A DNA stretch of 57,533 nucleotides from JANNRR01 sp031401675 (GTDB taxonomy: Bacteria > Pseudomonadota > Alphaproteobacteria > Rhodobacterales > Rhodobacteraceae). The position numbers were made by a program, and so were the translations under genes. Where the stretch lies: the NCBI GenBank assembly GCA_031401675.1, contig JANNRR010000156.1:1-57533 (forward strand), in the 5' to 3' direction. The stretch's first letter is position 1. Every line of letters starts with the position of its first letter. The notes under the pieces were generated by a model, which worked only from the letters and a program-made list of their open reading frames with translations, did no database searches and was not told the DNA's origin. Below are positions 7,877-18,000 of the stretch, one piece after another.

Positions 7877-9386
7877 GCGCCACCTCCATCCCGTGCGCGC
7901 CACCCATCATCAGGCCGATCTGGTCGACCGTCAGGCCTTCGGTCGGGCAGGGCGCGGTCATCCGGCCGCCGTTCAGCGCGGCAAAGCGGTCGGTGATTTC
8001 CAGAAGCTCGTCAAGGTCCTGGCTGATGACCACGATCGCCGCCCCGGTTGCCGCCCGGTCGATCAGCGCCTGTCTTATTGCCGCCGCCGCCGCCGCGTCG
8101 ACGCCCCAGGTCGGCTGGTTGACAATCAGCACCGACGGCGCCTGCAATACCTCGCGCCCGATAACGAATTTCTGCAGGTTGCCGCCGGACAGGGCACGGG
8201 CGGCGACGTTGATCCCCGGTGTGCGCACGTCGAAATCCCCGACGATTCGGGCGGCAAAATCGCGGGTGGCGGCCCAGTTGATGAAGCCGCGAGACGTCAG
8301 CCCCTGACGCACCGCGCCGGTCAGCAGCGCATTCTCGGTCAGGCTCATGTCGGGGGCGGCGGCATGGCCCAGCCGTTCCTCGGGGGCGGTGACCAGCCCG
8401 GCCTTGCGCCGGTCATTCGGGCCCTGATCGCCAAAGCTGGCCCCGTCGATCTTCACTGCGTCCCTGGCGCCCCGGATCTCGCCCGACAGCGCCAGCAGCA
8501 GTTCATCCTGGCCATTGCCCGCCACCCCGGCGATCCCCAGAATCTCGCCCCGCTGCACCGAAAAGCTGATGTCTTTCAGCGCGGTGCCGAACGGGTTGGG
8601 CGAGACAGCCGACAGGCCCGACACCTGCAGCGCCACCGGCCCCAGTTTCAGCCCGCTGCGTTCCGGCGGGGTCAGCACCGCGCCCACCATCAGTTCCGCC
8701 ATGTCGCGCGCCGTCCGCTCACGCGGGGTGCAGGTCGCCACCACCTTGCCGCGCCGCAGGATCGTGGCTTCGTCACACAGCGCCCGGATCTCTTCCAGCT
8801 TGTGGCTGATGTACAGGATCGCGGTGCCTTCGGCGGCCAGCTTGCGCAGGGTCTGGAACAGGATGCCGACCTCTTGCGGGGTCAGGACGCTGGTCGGTTC
8901 ATCCATGATCAGCAGTTTGGGGTCCTGCAGCAGGCAGCGGATGATCTCGACCCGCTGCCGCTCGCCGGCGCTGAGGTCGCCGACCAGCCGGCCGGGGTCC
9001 AGCGGCAGGCCGTAATCGTGCGACACCTGCCGGATTCGGGCGGCCAGTTCGCGCTGCGGCGGCGGGTTTTCCATGCCGAGGGCGACGTTTTCGGCGACAT
9101 TCAGCGCCTCGAACAGGCTGAAATGCTGGAACACCATCGCCACGCCGGCGGCGCGGGCGGCGCGCGGTTCGTGTGGCGCATAGGTGGCCCCGCGCAGGGT
9201 CATGCGGCCCTGATCCGGGCGGACCAGACCATAGATCATCTTGACCAGCGTCGATTTGCCGGCGCCGTTTTCGCCCAGCAGGGCGTGCACCTCGCCGACG
9301 CCGATCGACAGCGAAACGTCGGCGTTGGCGATCACCCCGGGATAGGCCTTGGTCAGGCTCTCGATGCGCAGCAAGGTTTCGGTCAT
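7863..9386 (-). CDS. BMP-type ABC transporter ATPase with two fused nucleotide-binding domains
   Basis: 507 aa from the ATG at 9386, which overlaps the xdhC stop as ATGA; the open frame extends much further upstream, but that part is a shadow of xdhC. First ABC domain: GENGAGKST Walker A near residue 38, LSAGERQRVE signature, LLIMDEPTSVL Walker B. The second domain is degenerate in the way usual for sugar/nucleoside importers: GVAGNGQDE instead of a full P-loop, LSGGNLQKFV signature, LIVNQPTWGVD. It energises nucleoside or purine uptake at the cytoplasmic face of the two permeases. Confidence 0.93.
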   Translation of the reverse strand: MTETLLRIESLTKAYPGVIANADVSLSIGVGEVHALLGENGAGKSTLVKMIYGLVRPDQGRMTLRGATYAPHEPRAARAAGVAMVFQHFSLFEALNVAENVALGMENPPPQRELAARIRQVSHDYGLPLDPGRLVGDLSAGERQRVEIIRCLLQDPKLLIMDEPTSVLTPQEVGILFQTLRKLAAEGTAILYISHKLEEIRALCDEATILRRGKVVATCTPRERTARDMAELMVGAVLTPPERSGLKLGPVALQVSGLSAVSPNPFGTALKDISFSVQRGEILGIAGVAGNGQDELLLALSGEIRGARDAVKIDGASFGDQGPNDRRKAGLVTAPEERLGHAAAPDMSLTENALLTGAVRQGLTSRGFINWAATRDFAARIVGDFDVRTPGINVAARALSGGNLQKFVIGREVLQAPSVLIVNQPTWGVDAAAAAAIRQALIDRAATGAAIVVISQDLDELLEITDRFAALNGGRMTAPCPTEGLTVDQIGLMMGGAHGMEVAHVAA

Positions 9387-10375
9387 CCCGCCCGCTCCTC
9401 TGCCGCCTGCCCTGACGCACCCACCGCCGCCTGACGCAGAAAGCCCGCCGCCACACCGATGGCAATCGTCTGCGGATGCTTGCCCAGGGCGGGATCGCCG
9501 ATCGGGCAGGCGATGCGTGCCACCGATGCTTCGGTGTGGCCAAGGGCGGTCAGGCGGCTGCGAAACCGCGCCCATTTCGTCGCTGACCCGATCAGGCCGC
9601 AGGTCCTGAAGCCGCGTGCGAGCAGGCGGTGGCAGAGGTCGAGGTCCAGCGCATGCGAATAGGTGACGATCAGATGCTCGGCGTCCTTCGGCGCGTAGGC
9701 GGCAAGGTCGGCGGGGTTGGCGGCAGTCAGCTGCGTGATCCGGGCGGCTGTTTCGGCGGGCAGGTCGGGAAAGCGGTCGGCGGCGGTATCGATCCAGGTC
9801 AGCGCCACGCCGGGCAGCGGCGACAGCACGCCGGCCAGCGCCCGGCCGACATGCCCGGCCCCCCAGAGCCAGAGCTGACGCGTCGGTGTGCTGAGCGGTT
9901 CGATCATCCAGCCCTGCAGCAGGAGCGGCGGCGGACGGACCCCGGCGCCGCGCGCCGCCGCCAGCAGACGCCTGACCGCCAGCGGCATCGGTGCATCGAT
10001 CAGTGGCCGTGCGAACACGCCATCCGCCGGTTCCGGCAGGCAACCGGCGTCAAACGCTTCATAAAGCAGCGTCACCGCACCGCCGCAGCATTGGCCAAGC
10101 GACGGGCCGAGGGCCACCCGCTCGACCCAGCGCCCGGTTTGCCGTGCCGACTGCCCGCCCCGCGCCGCCAGCACCGCCGCATGTTCCAGCGCGCCGCCGC
10201 CGATGCTGCCGGACTGGCCGCCGGAACGCCCGCCAGAACACCCGGCATCCGCCCAGACCAGCATCGACGCCCCGACCTCGCGCGGGCCGGAGCCTTCGAG
10301 AGATGCCACCAGCACGCGCACCACGTGGCCGTACCGGGCGACCGCCAGCCGCAGATCGTCCAGATCGAAACTCAT
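9383..10375 (-). CDS. xdhC: XdhC, molybdenum cofactor insertion/sulfuration chaperone
   Basis: 330 aa. The N-terminal XdhC/CoxI domain has VLVASLEGSGPREVGASMLV and the double-Cys motif LGQCCGG used to hold sulfurated molybdenum cofactor. The C-terminal part is a Rossmann-like XdhC_C domain (WLWGAGHVGRALAGVLSPLP) ending with GLIGSATKWARFRSRL...RIACPIG. It binds the cofactor, protects its terminal sulfur and inserts it into XdhB. Its start overlaps the xdhB stop (ATGA at 10372-10375) and its stop overlaps the ATPase start, so the two functional blocks are one coupled operon. Confidence 0.95.
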   Translation of the reverse strand: MSFDLDDLRLAVARYGHVVRVLVASLEGSGPREVGASMLVWADAGCSGGRSGGQSGSIGGGALEHAAVLAARGGQSARQTGRWVERVALGPSLGQCCGGAVTLLYEAFDAGCLPEPADGVFARPLIDAPMPLAVRRLLAAARGAGVRPPPLLLQGWMIEPLSTPTRQLWLWGAGHVGRALAGVLSPLPGVALTWIDTAADRFPDLPAETAARITQLTAANPADLAAYAPKDAEHLIVTYSHALDLDLCHRLLARGFRTCGLIGSATKWARFRSRLTALGHTEASVARIACPIGDPALGKHPQTIAIGVAAGFLRQAAVGASGQAAEERAG

Positions 10376-12738
10376 GAGGTCGCTCTTTGCCGACGAACGG
10401 CCCAGAGCAGGCGCTCTGCCGTCGCCGGGGCATCGAGCCCTGCGTACAGCGTGCCGTCACCGCACGCCGCCACCGCATCGCTCAGCGCCAAGAACGCCGA
10501 AATGCCCAGCATCAGCGGCGGCTCGCCCACGGCTTTCGAGCGGTAGATGCTGTCCTCGCGGTTTTCCCCCGGCCACAGCGCCACGTTGAACACCTCGGGC
10601 CGGTCGGAACAGCCAGGGATCTTGTAGGTCGACGGCGCATGCGTTGTCAGCCGACCCTTGTCGTCCCAGACCAGTTCCTCGGTGGTCAGCCAGCCGGCAC
10701 CCTGGACATAACCGCCCTCGATCTGGCCGATGTCCAGCGCCGGGTTCAGGCTGGCGCCGCAGTCATGCAGGATATCGGTGCGCAGAATCCGGTTTTCGCC
10801 GGTCAGCGTATCCAGCACCACCTCGGTCACCGCCGCGCCATAGGCAAAGTAGAAGAACGGCCGGCCCCTGCCCGCGATCCGGTCCCAGTCGATCATCGGC
10901 GTCTTGTAAAAACCCGTGGCCGACAGGCTGATCCGCGCCCGATAGGCCCGCGCCACCACCTCGTCGAAGCCGTAGACCGCGTTGGCCACGAACACCTGGC
11001 CACCGGCGAACTGCACCGACGCCGGTTCGGCCTGATGCTGCCCGGCGATGAAACCGGCCAGCCGTTCGCGCAGCGTGTCCACCGCCGCCTTGACCGCCAT
11101 GCCGTTCAGGTCCGACCCCGACGAGGCGGCGGTGGCCGAGGTATTCGGCACCTTGCCGGTATCGGTCGCGGTGATCCGGACCCGGCCCGGATCGACGCCG
11201 AAGCCCGCGGCCGCGACCTGCGCCACCTTCTGGAACAGACCCTGCCCCATCTCGGTGCCGCCGTGGTTCAGATGGATCGAGCCGTCCTGATAGACATGCA
11301 CCAGCGCGCCGGCCTGATTGAGCGAGGTCAGGGTAAAGGAGATGCCGAACTTCACCGGCGTCAGCGCCAACCCGCGCTTCAGAACCGGATTGGCCGCGTT
11401 CCATGCCGCCACCGCCGCCCGACGTGCCGGATAGTCCGATGATTGCGCCAGTTGATCGACCAGCCCGTGCAGGATGAAATCCTCGACCACCATATGATAG
11501 GGCGTGGTTTGCGCCCCGGCCTGCTGCCCCGTCTTCTTTTCCGAAATATCCCCGGGAGGGTCCGGGAGGGCAGGCAGCCCTCCCGGTCTGTCCGCACGCG
11601 CAGCGTAGAAATTCAGGCGCCGCACCGCCAGCGGATCACGCCCGACCACATGCGCCACATGATCCAGCACCCGCTCGATCCCCAGCATGCCCTGCGGCCC
11701 GCCAAAGCCGCGAAAGGCGGTGGCGCTCTGGGTGTTGGTGCGCAGGCGGTGGCTTTCGATGCGGCAGTGCGGCAGATGATAGGCATTGTCGGCATGCAGC
11801 ATGGCGCGGTCGCAGACCGGCAGCGAATGGTCCAGCGACCAGCCGCAGCGGGCGAGGTGCAGGAACTCGATCCCGAGGATGCGGCCGTCGGCATCGACCC
11901 CCACCCGGTAGGAAATCCGGAAATCGTGGCGTTTGCCGGTGATCACCATGTCGTCGTCACGGTCATAGCGCATCTTGCAGGGCCGCCCGGTGGCCCGCGC
12001 CGCCACGGCACAGGCGACGGCCAGCGCGTTGCCCTGCGATTCCTTGCCGCCGAAGCCGCCGCCCATCCGGCGGACTTCGACCCGAACGGCATGCATCGGC
12101 CGGCCCAGCGCCCCGGCCACCTTGTGCTGGATCTCGGTCGGATTCTGGGTCGAGGAATGCACCAGCATGTCACCGGCCTCTTGCGGCAGGGCCAGCGCCG
12201 CCTGGCCTTCGAGATAGAAATGTTCCTGGCCGCCGATCTCGATGCTGCCTTCGATGATGTGGGCGGCAGCGGCAATGGCGGCGGCCGGGTTGCCTTTCAG
12301 GTAGACGCGGGGGCCGTCTTCGAAATGGCTGCCTGCGGCGCGCGCCTCGTCGATGGTCAGGATCGCGGGGCGTTCGGTGTAGCTGATCCGGGCCAGCCGG
12401 GCGGCCTTGCGGGCGGCGAGATGGGTTTCGGCCACCACGGCAAACACCGGCTGCCCGACATAGTGCACCAAGCCTGTGGCCAGCATCGGCTCGTCATTCG
12501 CCGCGTGCGAGATATCGTTGGCATAGGGCAGGTCGGCTGCCGTCAGCACCAGCACGACGCCGGGCGCGGCGCGGACGGCGGTCAGGTCCAGCGCGGTGAT
12601 GTCGCCGTGCGCGACGGTGGCGGTGCCGAACGCCAGATGCAGGGTGCCGGCGGGCGTTGGCAGGTCGTCGATATAGCGGGCCTGGCCGCTGACATGCAGC
12701 GCTGCCGAATCGTGCGGCAGGGGAACGGCGACGCTCAT
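10372..12738 (-). CDS. xdhB: Xanthine dehydrogenase, molybdopterin subunit
   Basis: 788 aa from the ATG at 12738, which overlaps the xdhA stop (ATGA). The frame stays open upstream to 13743, but that extension is a shadow of xdhA. Molybdopterin subunit motifs are present in order: SGQARYIDD near residue 15, GGGFGGKESQG, AFRGFGGPQG, GGTEMGQGL and, near the C-terminus, KAVGEPPLML, which contains the catalytic Glu of the xanthine oxidase family. It hydroxylates hypoxanthine to xanthine to urate as an (XdhA-XdhB)2 enzyme in the cytoplasm. About residues 384-402 (RPGGLPALPDPPGDISEKK) are encoded by the palindromic repeat at 11531-11588 and fall in a loop between NFYA and TTPYHM; the motifs on either side remain intact. 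Confidence 0.96.
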   Translation of the reverse strand: MSVAVPLPHDSAALHVSGQARYIDDLPTPAGTLHLAFGTATVAHGDITALDLTAVRAAPGVVLVLTAADLPYANDISHAANDEPMLATGLVHYVGQPVFAVVAETHLAARKAARLARISYTERPAILTIDEARAAGSHFEDGPRVYLKGNPAAAIAAAAHIIEGSIEIGGQEHFYLEGQAALALPQEAGDMLVHSSTQNPTEIQHKVAGALGRPMHAVRVEVRRMGGGFGGKESQGNALAVACAVAARATGRPCKMRYDRDDDMVITGKRHDFRISYRVGVDADGRILGIEFLHLARCGWSLDHSLPVCDRAMLHADNAYHLPHCRIESHRLRTNTQSATAFRGFGGPQGMLGIERVLDHVAHVVGRDPLAVRRLNFYAARADRPGGLPALPDPPGDISEKKTGQQAGAQTTPYHMVVEDFILHGLVDQLAQSSDYPARRAAVAAWNAANPVLKRGLALTPVKFGISFTLTSLNQAGALVHVYQDGSIHLNHGGTEMGQGLFQKVAQVAAAGFGVDPGRVRITATDTGKVPNTSATAASSGSDLNGMAVKAAVDTLRERLAGFIAGQHQAEPASVQFAGGQVFVANAVYGFDEVVARAYRARISLSATGFYKTPMIDWDRIAGRGRPFFYFAYGAAVTEVVLDTLTGENRILRTDILHDCGASLNPALDIGQIEGGYVQGAGWLTTEELVWDDKGRLTTHAPSTYKIPGCSDRPEVFNVALWPGENREDSIYRSKAVGEPPLMLGISAFLALSDAVAACGDGTLYAGLDAPATAERLLWAVRRQRATS
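11531..11588 (-). repeat. Palindromic repeat, copy 2, in frame inside xdhB
   Basis: On the minus strand, reading with xdhB: a perfect 10-bp hairpin (CCGGGAGGGC / GCCCTCCCGG, 5-nt loop), then GACCCTCCCGGGGATATTT, then CGGAAAAGAAGA. This is the same order as at 3-50 and 13592-13640. It is translated as part of XdhB without a stop or frameshift. Confidence 0.75.
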
Positions 12739-14153
12739 GCCCGAACTTTCAGGACATCGGTCGCTATCCCGATGCTGTCGAGCCATGAGCGCAGCAGCAG
12801 GTTCTGGGCGGCGGCCAGCCGATAGCCGGCCGAGGCGCGCATGTCGCTGAGCGGGGTGAAATCGTCGGCAAAGGCCGGTTGCGCGGCGAGGATCGTGGCT
12901 TCGCTCCAGCCTTGGTCGATCAGCGCGGCCTCGACCGCCCGGGCGCGTTTCGGGGTGCCGGCCATGCCTCCGAAGGCGATGCGGGCGGCGCTGACGCGGC
13001 CCTGCTCGACGCGGATGTTGAAGCAGCCGCAGACCGCCGAGATATCCTGATCGAAGCGTTTCGACAGCTTGTAGCAGCGCAGGCGGTCGGTTTGCCGGGG
13101 AATGGTGACGGCTTCGACGAACTCGCCCGGCTGGCGGTCCTGTTTGCGGTAGTCCAGAAAGAAATCCTCGAGCGGGAGTGTGCGTCTGCTGGCACCGCGC
13201 CGGAGCTGCAGGCTGGCTCCAAGCGCGATCAGCGCCGGGGCTGCGTCGCCGATCGGCGAGCCGTTGGCAATGTTGCCGCCGATGGTGGCGGCGTTGCGGA
13301 CCTGCACCGAGCCGAAGCGGCGGATCAGTTCGGCGAAACCGGGGTGATGCGGCGCGATGGCGGTGCCAAGGTCGGTCAGCGTGACCCCGGCACCGATGCG
13401 GATGGCGATGTCGGTCAGCGTGATCCGTTGCAGATCGGCGATGCCGCCGAGGAACGCGGGCTTTGCCAGATCGCGCAGGCCCTTGGTCACCCAGAGTCCG
13501 ACGTCGGTGGCCCCGGCGATCAGGGTGGCGTCGGGGTTGGCCAGATACCAGTCGGCCAGTTCGTCGCTGGTCTGCGGCTGGAATGCGGTGCGGCTGGGGG
13601 TGCCACCCCCAGACCCCCGGGATATTTGCGGAACAAAGAAATCGGGCGCAGACAGGGACTGCTGGTCGGTCCGCATCCAGTCGGGCACCGTGGCGCTGGT
13701 GGCGGCCTTGGCGGCGCGGACGATCGGGGCGTAGCCGGTGCAACGGCAGAGGTTGCCGGCCAGCTGGTCATCGTGATCGGTGCGCCCGTTCAGGTGGGCG
13801 GTGGCCATGCTGACCGTGAAGCCGGGGGTACAGAAGCCGCACTGGCTGCCGTGATGATCGATCAGTGCCTGTTGCACCGGGTGGCGGGTGCCGCCGGGGC
13901 CAGCGATGCCTTCGACGGTGCGGACGGCCTTGCCGTCAAGCTGCGGCAGCAACAGGATGCAGGCGTTCAGGGCGCGGCTGCCGTCGGCATCGCTGAGCAT
14001 TACGGTGCAGGCACCGCAGTCGCCTTCGTTGCAGCCCTCCTTGGTGCCGCAGAGCCCGCGATCCTCGCGCAGCCAATCCAGAAGGGTGCGGGTCGGCGGC
14101 TGGTCCGCGACCCGAGCGAGCGTTCCGTTCAACAGAAACGCAATATCCGACAT
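12735..14153 (-). CDS. xdhA: Xanthine dehydrogenase, Fe-S/FAD subunit
   Basis: 472 aa from the ATG at 14153 (MSDIAFLLNG); upstream in-frame sequence has no family character. A plant-ferredoxin-like [2Fe-2S] domain (Cys41, 46, 49, 65) is followed by the second [2Fe-2S] domain (Cys105, 108, 136, 138 in CGFC and LCRC), then an FAD domain from about residue 195 (ATLIAGATDVGLWVTK; NAATIGGNIANGSPIGD). It passes electrons from XdhB's molybdenum centre to NAD+. The linker between the Fe-S and FAD domains (about residues 171-188, FFVPQISRGSGGGTPS) is encoded by the palindromic repeat at 13592-13640, read antisense. First gene of the operon; its promoter should lie in 14154-14444. Confidence 0.96.
   Translation of the reverse strand: MSDIAFLLNGTLARVADQPPTRTLLDWLREDRGLCGTKEGCNEGDCGACTVMLSDADGSRALNACILLLPQLDGKAVRTVEGIAGPGGTRHPVQQALIDHHGSQCGFCTPGFTVSMATAHLNGRTDHDDQLAGNLCRCTGYAPIVRAAKAATSATVPDWMRTDQQSLSAPDFFVPQISRGSGGGTPSRTAFQPQTSDELADWYLANPDATLIAGATDVGLWVTKGLRDLAKPAFLGGIADLQRITLTDIAIRIGAGVTLTDLGTAIAPHHPGFAELIRRFGSVQVRNAATIGGNIANGSPIGDAAPALIALGASLQLRRGASRRTLPLEDFFLDYRKQDRQPGEFVEAVTIPRQTDRLRCYKLSKRFDQDISAVCGCFNIRVEQGRVSAARIAFGGMAGTPKRARAVEAALIDQGWSEATILAAQPAFADDFTPLSDMRASAGYRLAAAQNLLLRSWLDSIGIATDVLKVRA
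13592..13640 (+). repeat. Palindromic repeat, copy 3, in frame inside xdhA
   Basis: Plus strand, opposite to xdhA: hairpin GGGGGTG-CC-ACCCCC, then AGACCCCCGGGATATTT, then GCGGAACAAAGAA. It matches copies at 3-50 and 11531-11588 in order and sequence. It is translated in the antisense direction as the interdomain linker of XdhA. Confidence 0.75.
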
Positions 14154-14444
14154 TCCGAAAACCCGCCGCTTTCTGTTCGCCCTGGTGTCGCGCCTGCCCG
14201 ATGCGGCGTAAAGCAATTGGCGCGTGCCATTTCCCGACTGGCATCAAGCCTTTGCCGGGGGCCGTTGGCAAGCCCTAGCTTGCGCTGGCAAGCGGCGAAA
14301 GCCATTCCGACCGCGTCTTTCCACGAGGTTGAGCCGGGCAGGGGCAGGAAAACCAGACCTTGATGGCATTGCGGGCGCAGTTTACCAGGCCCGCGATCCG
14401 GCTATTGACGCGCCGGGCCGGGTTTGATGGACAGGAGAATTGAG

Positions 14445-14987
14445 ATGGATTGGTATGCAATCGCAAAGTTTCTGCATGTGGCTTGCGCGGTGGCCTGGCT
14501 GGGCGGCGGGCTGGGGCTGGTGATCCTGGGCGTTCTGGCCGAACGCGCCCGCGATGGGGCGGGGGTGATGGCGGTGATCGCCCATGTGGTGCGCATCGCG
14601 CCGCTGGTCTTCGTGCCGGGATCGGTGCTGGTGCTGCTGTTCGGGCTGGCGATGGTGTGGCTGGGTGGCTGGAACTGGGAGGCATGGCTGGTGCTGGGCC
14701 TTGCCGGTATCGCCGCAACGGGTTTGATCGGGGCGCTCGTCCTGGGCCCGCTGTCGGAACGGGCGATGCGGTTGCAGGCCGAAGGGCGCGACGCCGAGGC
14801 GCTGGTGGCAGGGCACAAACTGCTGCGGATTGCCAAGGCGGACTATGTGCTGCAGTTTGCCATTGTGTTCGCCATGGTGGTGAAGCCGGGGTGGAGCGAA
14901 CTTGGCGTGCTGGCCGGAATGGCCGGCGTGGTGGTGTTTGGGCTTGGGCTGATCTTGATCCGCCGGGGGCAGGCCGCTACGGCTTGA
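14445..14987 (+). CDS. DUF2269-like integral membrane protein
   Basis: 180 aa starting at MDWYAIAKFLHV, because AGGAG lies 8 nt before the ATG at 14445; the longer in-frame extension has no such site. Four hydrophobic segments (about residues 5-28, 42-66, 73-95 and 130-170) with FLHVACAVAWLGGGLG at the start, typical of small DUF2269-type predicted membrane proteins. Function unknown. It is divergent from xdhA and ends 41 nt before dnaE, but no functional link is evident. Confidence 0.82.
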   Translation: MDWYAIAKFLHVACAVAWLGGGLGLVILGVLAERARDGAGVMAVIAHVVRIAPLVFVPGSVLVLLFGLAMVWLGGWNWEAWLVLGLAGIAATGLIGALVLGPLSERAMRLQAEGRDAEALVAGHKLLRIAKADYVLQFAIVFAMVVKPGWSELGVLAGMAGVVVFGLGLILIRRGQAATA

Positions 14988-15028
14988 CGGCGATGGCAAA
15001 GGCGGATGGGCCGGTCTAGGATGCCGCA

Positions 15029-18000
15029 ATGAGCAGCCCCCGATTCATCCACCTGCGCGTCCATTCCGAGCATTCGCTGCTGGAAGGGGCGGTGCCGGTG
15101 AAAAAGCTGGTGGGTCTGTGCGAGAAATTCCGCATGCCCGCTGTGGCGCTGACCGACAGCAACAACATGTTCGCGGCGCTGGAGTTTTCGGTGACGGCCA
15201 GCGCGGCCGGGGTGCAGCCGATTGTCGGCTGCCAGGTCACGCTGGCGTTTGATCCTGCTGCGCCGGGCGAGCGTGAGCGTGCGCCGGCACCGCTGGTGCT
15301 GCTGGCGCAGAACGAGACCGGCTACCGCCATCTGATGAAGCTGAACTCCTGCCTGTATCTTGATGCCGGCGGGGCGCTGCCGCAGGTGACGCTGCCGGAA
15401 CTGGAGGCGCATTCGGGCGGGCTGATCTGTCTGACCGGCGGCGCGGAGGGCCCGGTCGGGCACCTGTTGCAGGCCGGGCAGCCCCAGAAGGCCGCAGCGC
15501 TGCTGACCCGGCTGGCTGCGGCCTATCCGGGGCGGCTTTACGTGGAGTTGCAGCGCCATCCGGGCGAGGGCGGGCTGACCACCGAGGCCGAGCGGGCGAC
15601 CGAGCCCGCGCTGGTGGACATGGCCTATGTCATGGGCCTGCCGCTGGTCGCGACCAATGACGTCTATTTCCCGATGACTGCGATGTTCGAGGCGCATGAC
15701 GCGCTGATCTGCATTGCCGAGGGCGCCTATGTCGATCAGCAGGAGCCGCGCCGGCGGTTGACGCCGCAGCATTATTTCAAGTCGCCCGAGGAGATGGCGG
15801 CGCTGTTTGCCGATCTGCCCGAGGCGGTGGCGAACACGGTCGAGATTGCGCGGCGCTGTGCCTTTCAGGTGGCCAAGCGCGATCCGATCCTGCCGAAGTT
15901 CGCCGATGACGAGGTCGAGGAGTTGCGGCGCGGGGCGCGGGCGGGGCTGGCCGAGCGGCTGGCGGTGATCACGCATTCGGGGACGGTGCCGGAGTATGAG
16001 GCGCGGCTGGAGTTCGAACTGGGGATCATCGAGCAGATGGGGTTCCCGGGCTATTTCCTGATCGTGGCCGATTTCATCAAATGGGCCAAGAAGCGCGGGA
16101 TTCCGGTGGGGCCGGGGCGCGGATCGGGGGCGGGATCGCTGGTGGCCTTTGCCCTGACAATCACCGATCTGGATCCGTTGCGCTACAACCTGCTGTTCGA
16201 GCGGTTCCTGAACCCCGAGCGGGTCAGCATGCCGGATTTCGACATCGATTTCTGCATGGACCGGCGCGAGGAGGTGATCCGCTATGTGCAGGAGCGCTAT
16301 GGCCGCGACAAGGTCGGGCAGATCATCACCTTTGGCGCGCTGCTGTCGAAAGCGGCGGTGCGCGATATCGGGCGGGTGCTGCAGATGTCTTATGGCCAGG
16401 TTGACCGGCTATCGAAGCTGATTCCGGTCGACGGGGTCAAGCCGGTGTCGATCGAAAAGGCGCTGGCCGATGAGCCGCGATTGCGCGAGGCGGCGAAATC
16501 CGAGGAAGTTGTGGCGCGGCTGCTGACCTATGCCGGGCAGGTCGAGGGGCTGCTGCGCAACGCCTCGACCCATGCGGCCGGGGTGGTGATCGGCGACCGG
16601 CCGCTGGACGAACTGGTGCCGCTGTACCAGGACCCGAAGTCGGACATGCCGGCGACGCAGTTCAACATGAAGTGGGTCGAGGCTGCGGGGCTGGACAAGT
16701 TTGACTTTCTGGGGCTGAAAACGCTGACGGTCATCCGGAACGCGCTGGATCTGTTGCGGCAGCGCGGGGTCGAGATCGACATCAACCTGATCCCGCTGGA
16801 CGACGCGAAGACCTACGAGCTTTATGCATCGGCGCGGACGGTGGCGGTGTTTCAGGTGGAAAGCACCGGCATGATGGACGCGCTGCGGCGGATGAAACCG
16901 ACCTGCATCGAGGATATCGTGGCGCTGGTGGCGCTGTACCGGCCCGGCCCGATGGAAAACATCCCGGCCTATTGCGAGGTCAAGAACGGGCTGCGGCCGC
17001 TGGAGTCGATCCATCCGTCGATCGATCATATTCTGGCCGAGACGCAAGGCATCATCGTCTATCAGGAACAGGTGATGCAGATCGCACAGGTCATGGCCGG
17101 CTACAGCCTGGGCGGGGCCGACCTGTTGCGCCGGGCGATGGGCAAGAAAATCGCGGCCGAAATGGCCAGGGAGCGGCCGAAATTCGAAGAAGGCGCGAAG
17201 AAAAACGGGGTGACGGCAAAGAAGGCAAGTGAAGTTTTTGATTTGCTGGAGAAATTTGCCAACTACGGCTTCAACAAATCCCACGCGGCGGCCTATGCCG
17301 TGGTCAGCTATCAGACCGCCTGGCTGAAGGCTAATCATCCCGTCGAGTTCATGGCTGCGGTGATGAACTGCGACATCCATCTGACCGACAAGCTTTATGC
17401 CTACCGCAAGGAAGTCGAACGGATGGGGATCGAGGTGGTCGCCCCCTGCATCAACCGGTCGCTGGCGACGTTTTCGGTGGCCGAAGGGCGGGTGGTCTAT
17501 GCCCTGGGCGCGCTGAAGGGAGTGGGTGTCGAGGCGATGCAGCTGTTCGTGACGGCGCGCGGTGGCCGGCCCTATGCGACGCTGTTCGATCTGGCGCGGC
17601 GGGTTGATCTGAAGCGCATCGGCAAGCGGCCCCTGGAAATGCTGGCCCGGGCCGGGGCGTTCGACGTGCTGGATGGCAACCGCAAACGGGTGTTCGACGG
17701 TCTGGACCCGCTGGTGGCCTGGTCGGCGGCGGTGCATGAGGCGCGGGCCTCATCGCAGGTGTCGCTGTTCGGCGAGGCGGGCGAGGACCTGCCGGAGCCG
17801 CGCCTGCCGGGCGGCAGCGACTGGCAGCCGCTGGACCGGCTGGGGGCGGAACAGACCGCCATCGGCTTTTACCTGTCGGGGCATCCGCTGGACGACTACA
17901 TGGCGCCGTTGAAGCGCAAGGGGGTGCTGACGCTGGCCGAACTGGCGCTGCGGGCGGCAGGCGGCGCGATGGTGGCCAAGATTGCCGGAACGGTGACGGC

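Noticed and set aside
9387..10043. Upstream extension of the ABC ATPase frame
   Set aside because: It lies over xdhC in another frame; the ATPase begins at 9386 with family sequence from its first residues.
12739..13743. Upstream extension of the xdhB frame
   Set aside because: It overlaps the well-supported xdhA gene; the ATGA overlap and the start of family homology place the xdhB start at 12738.
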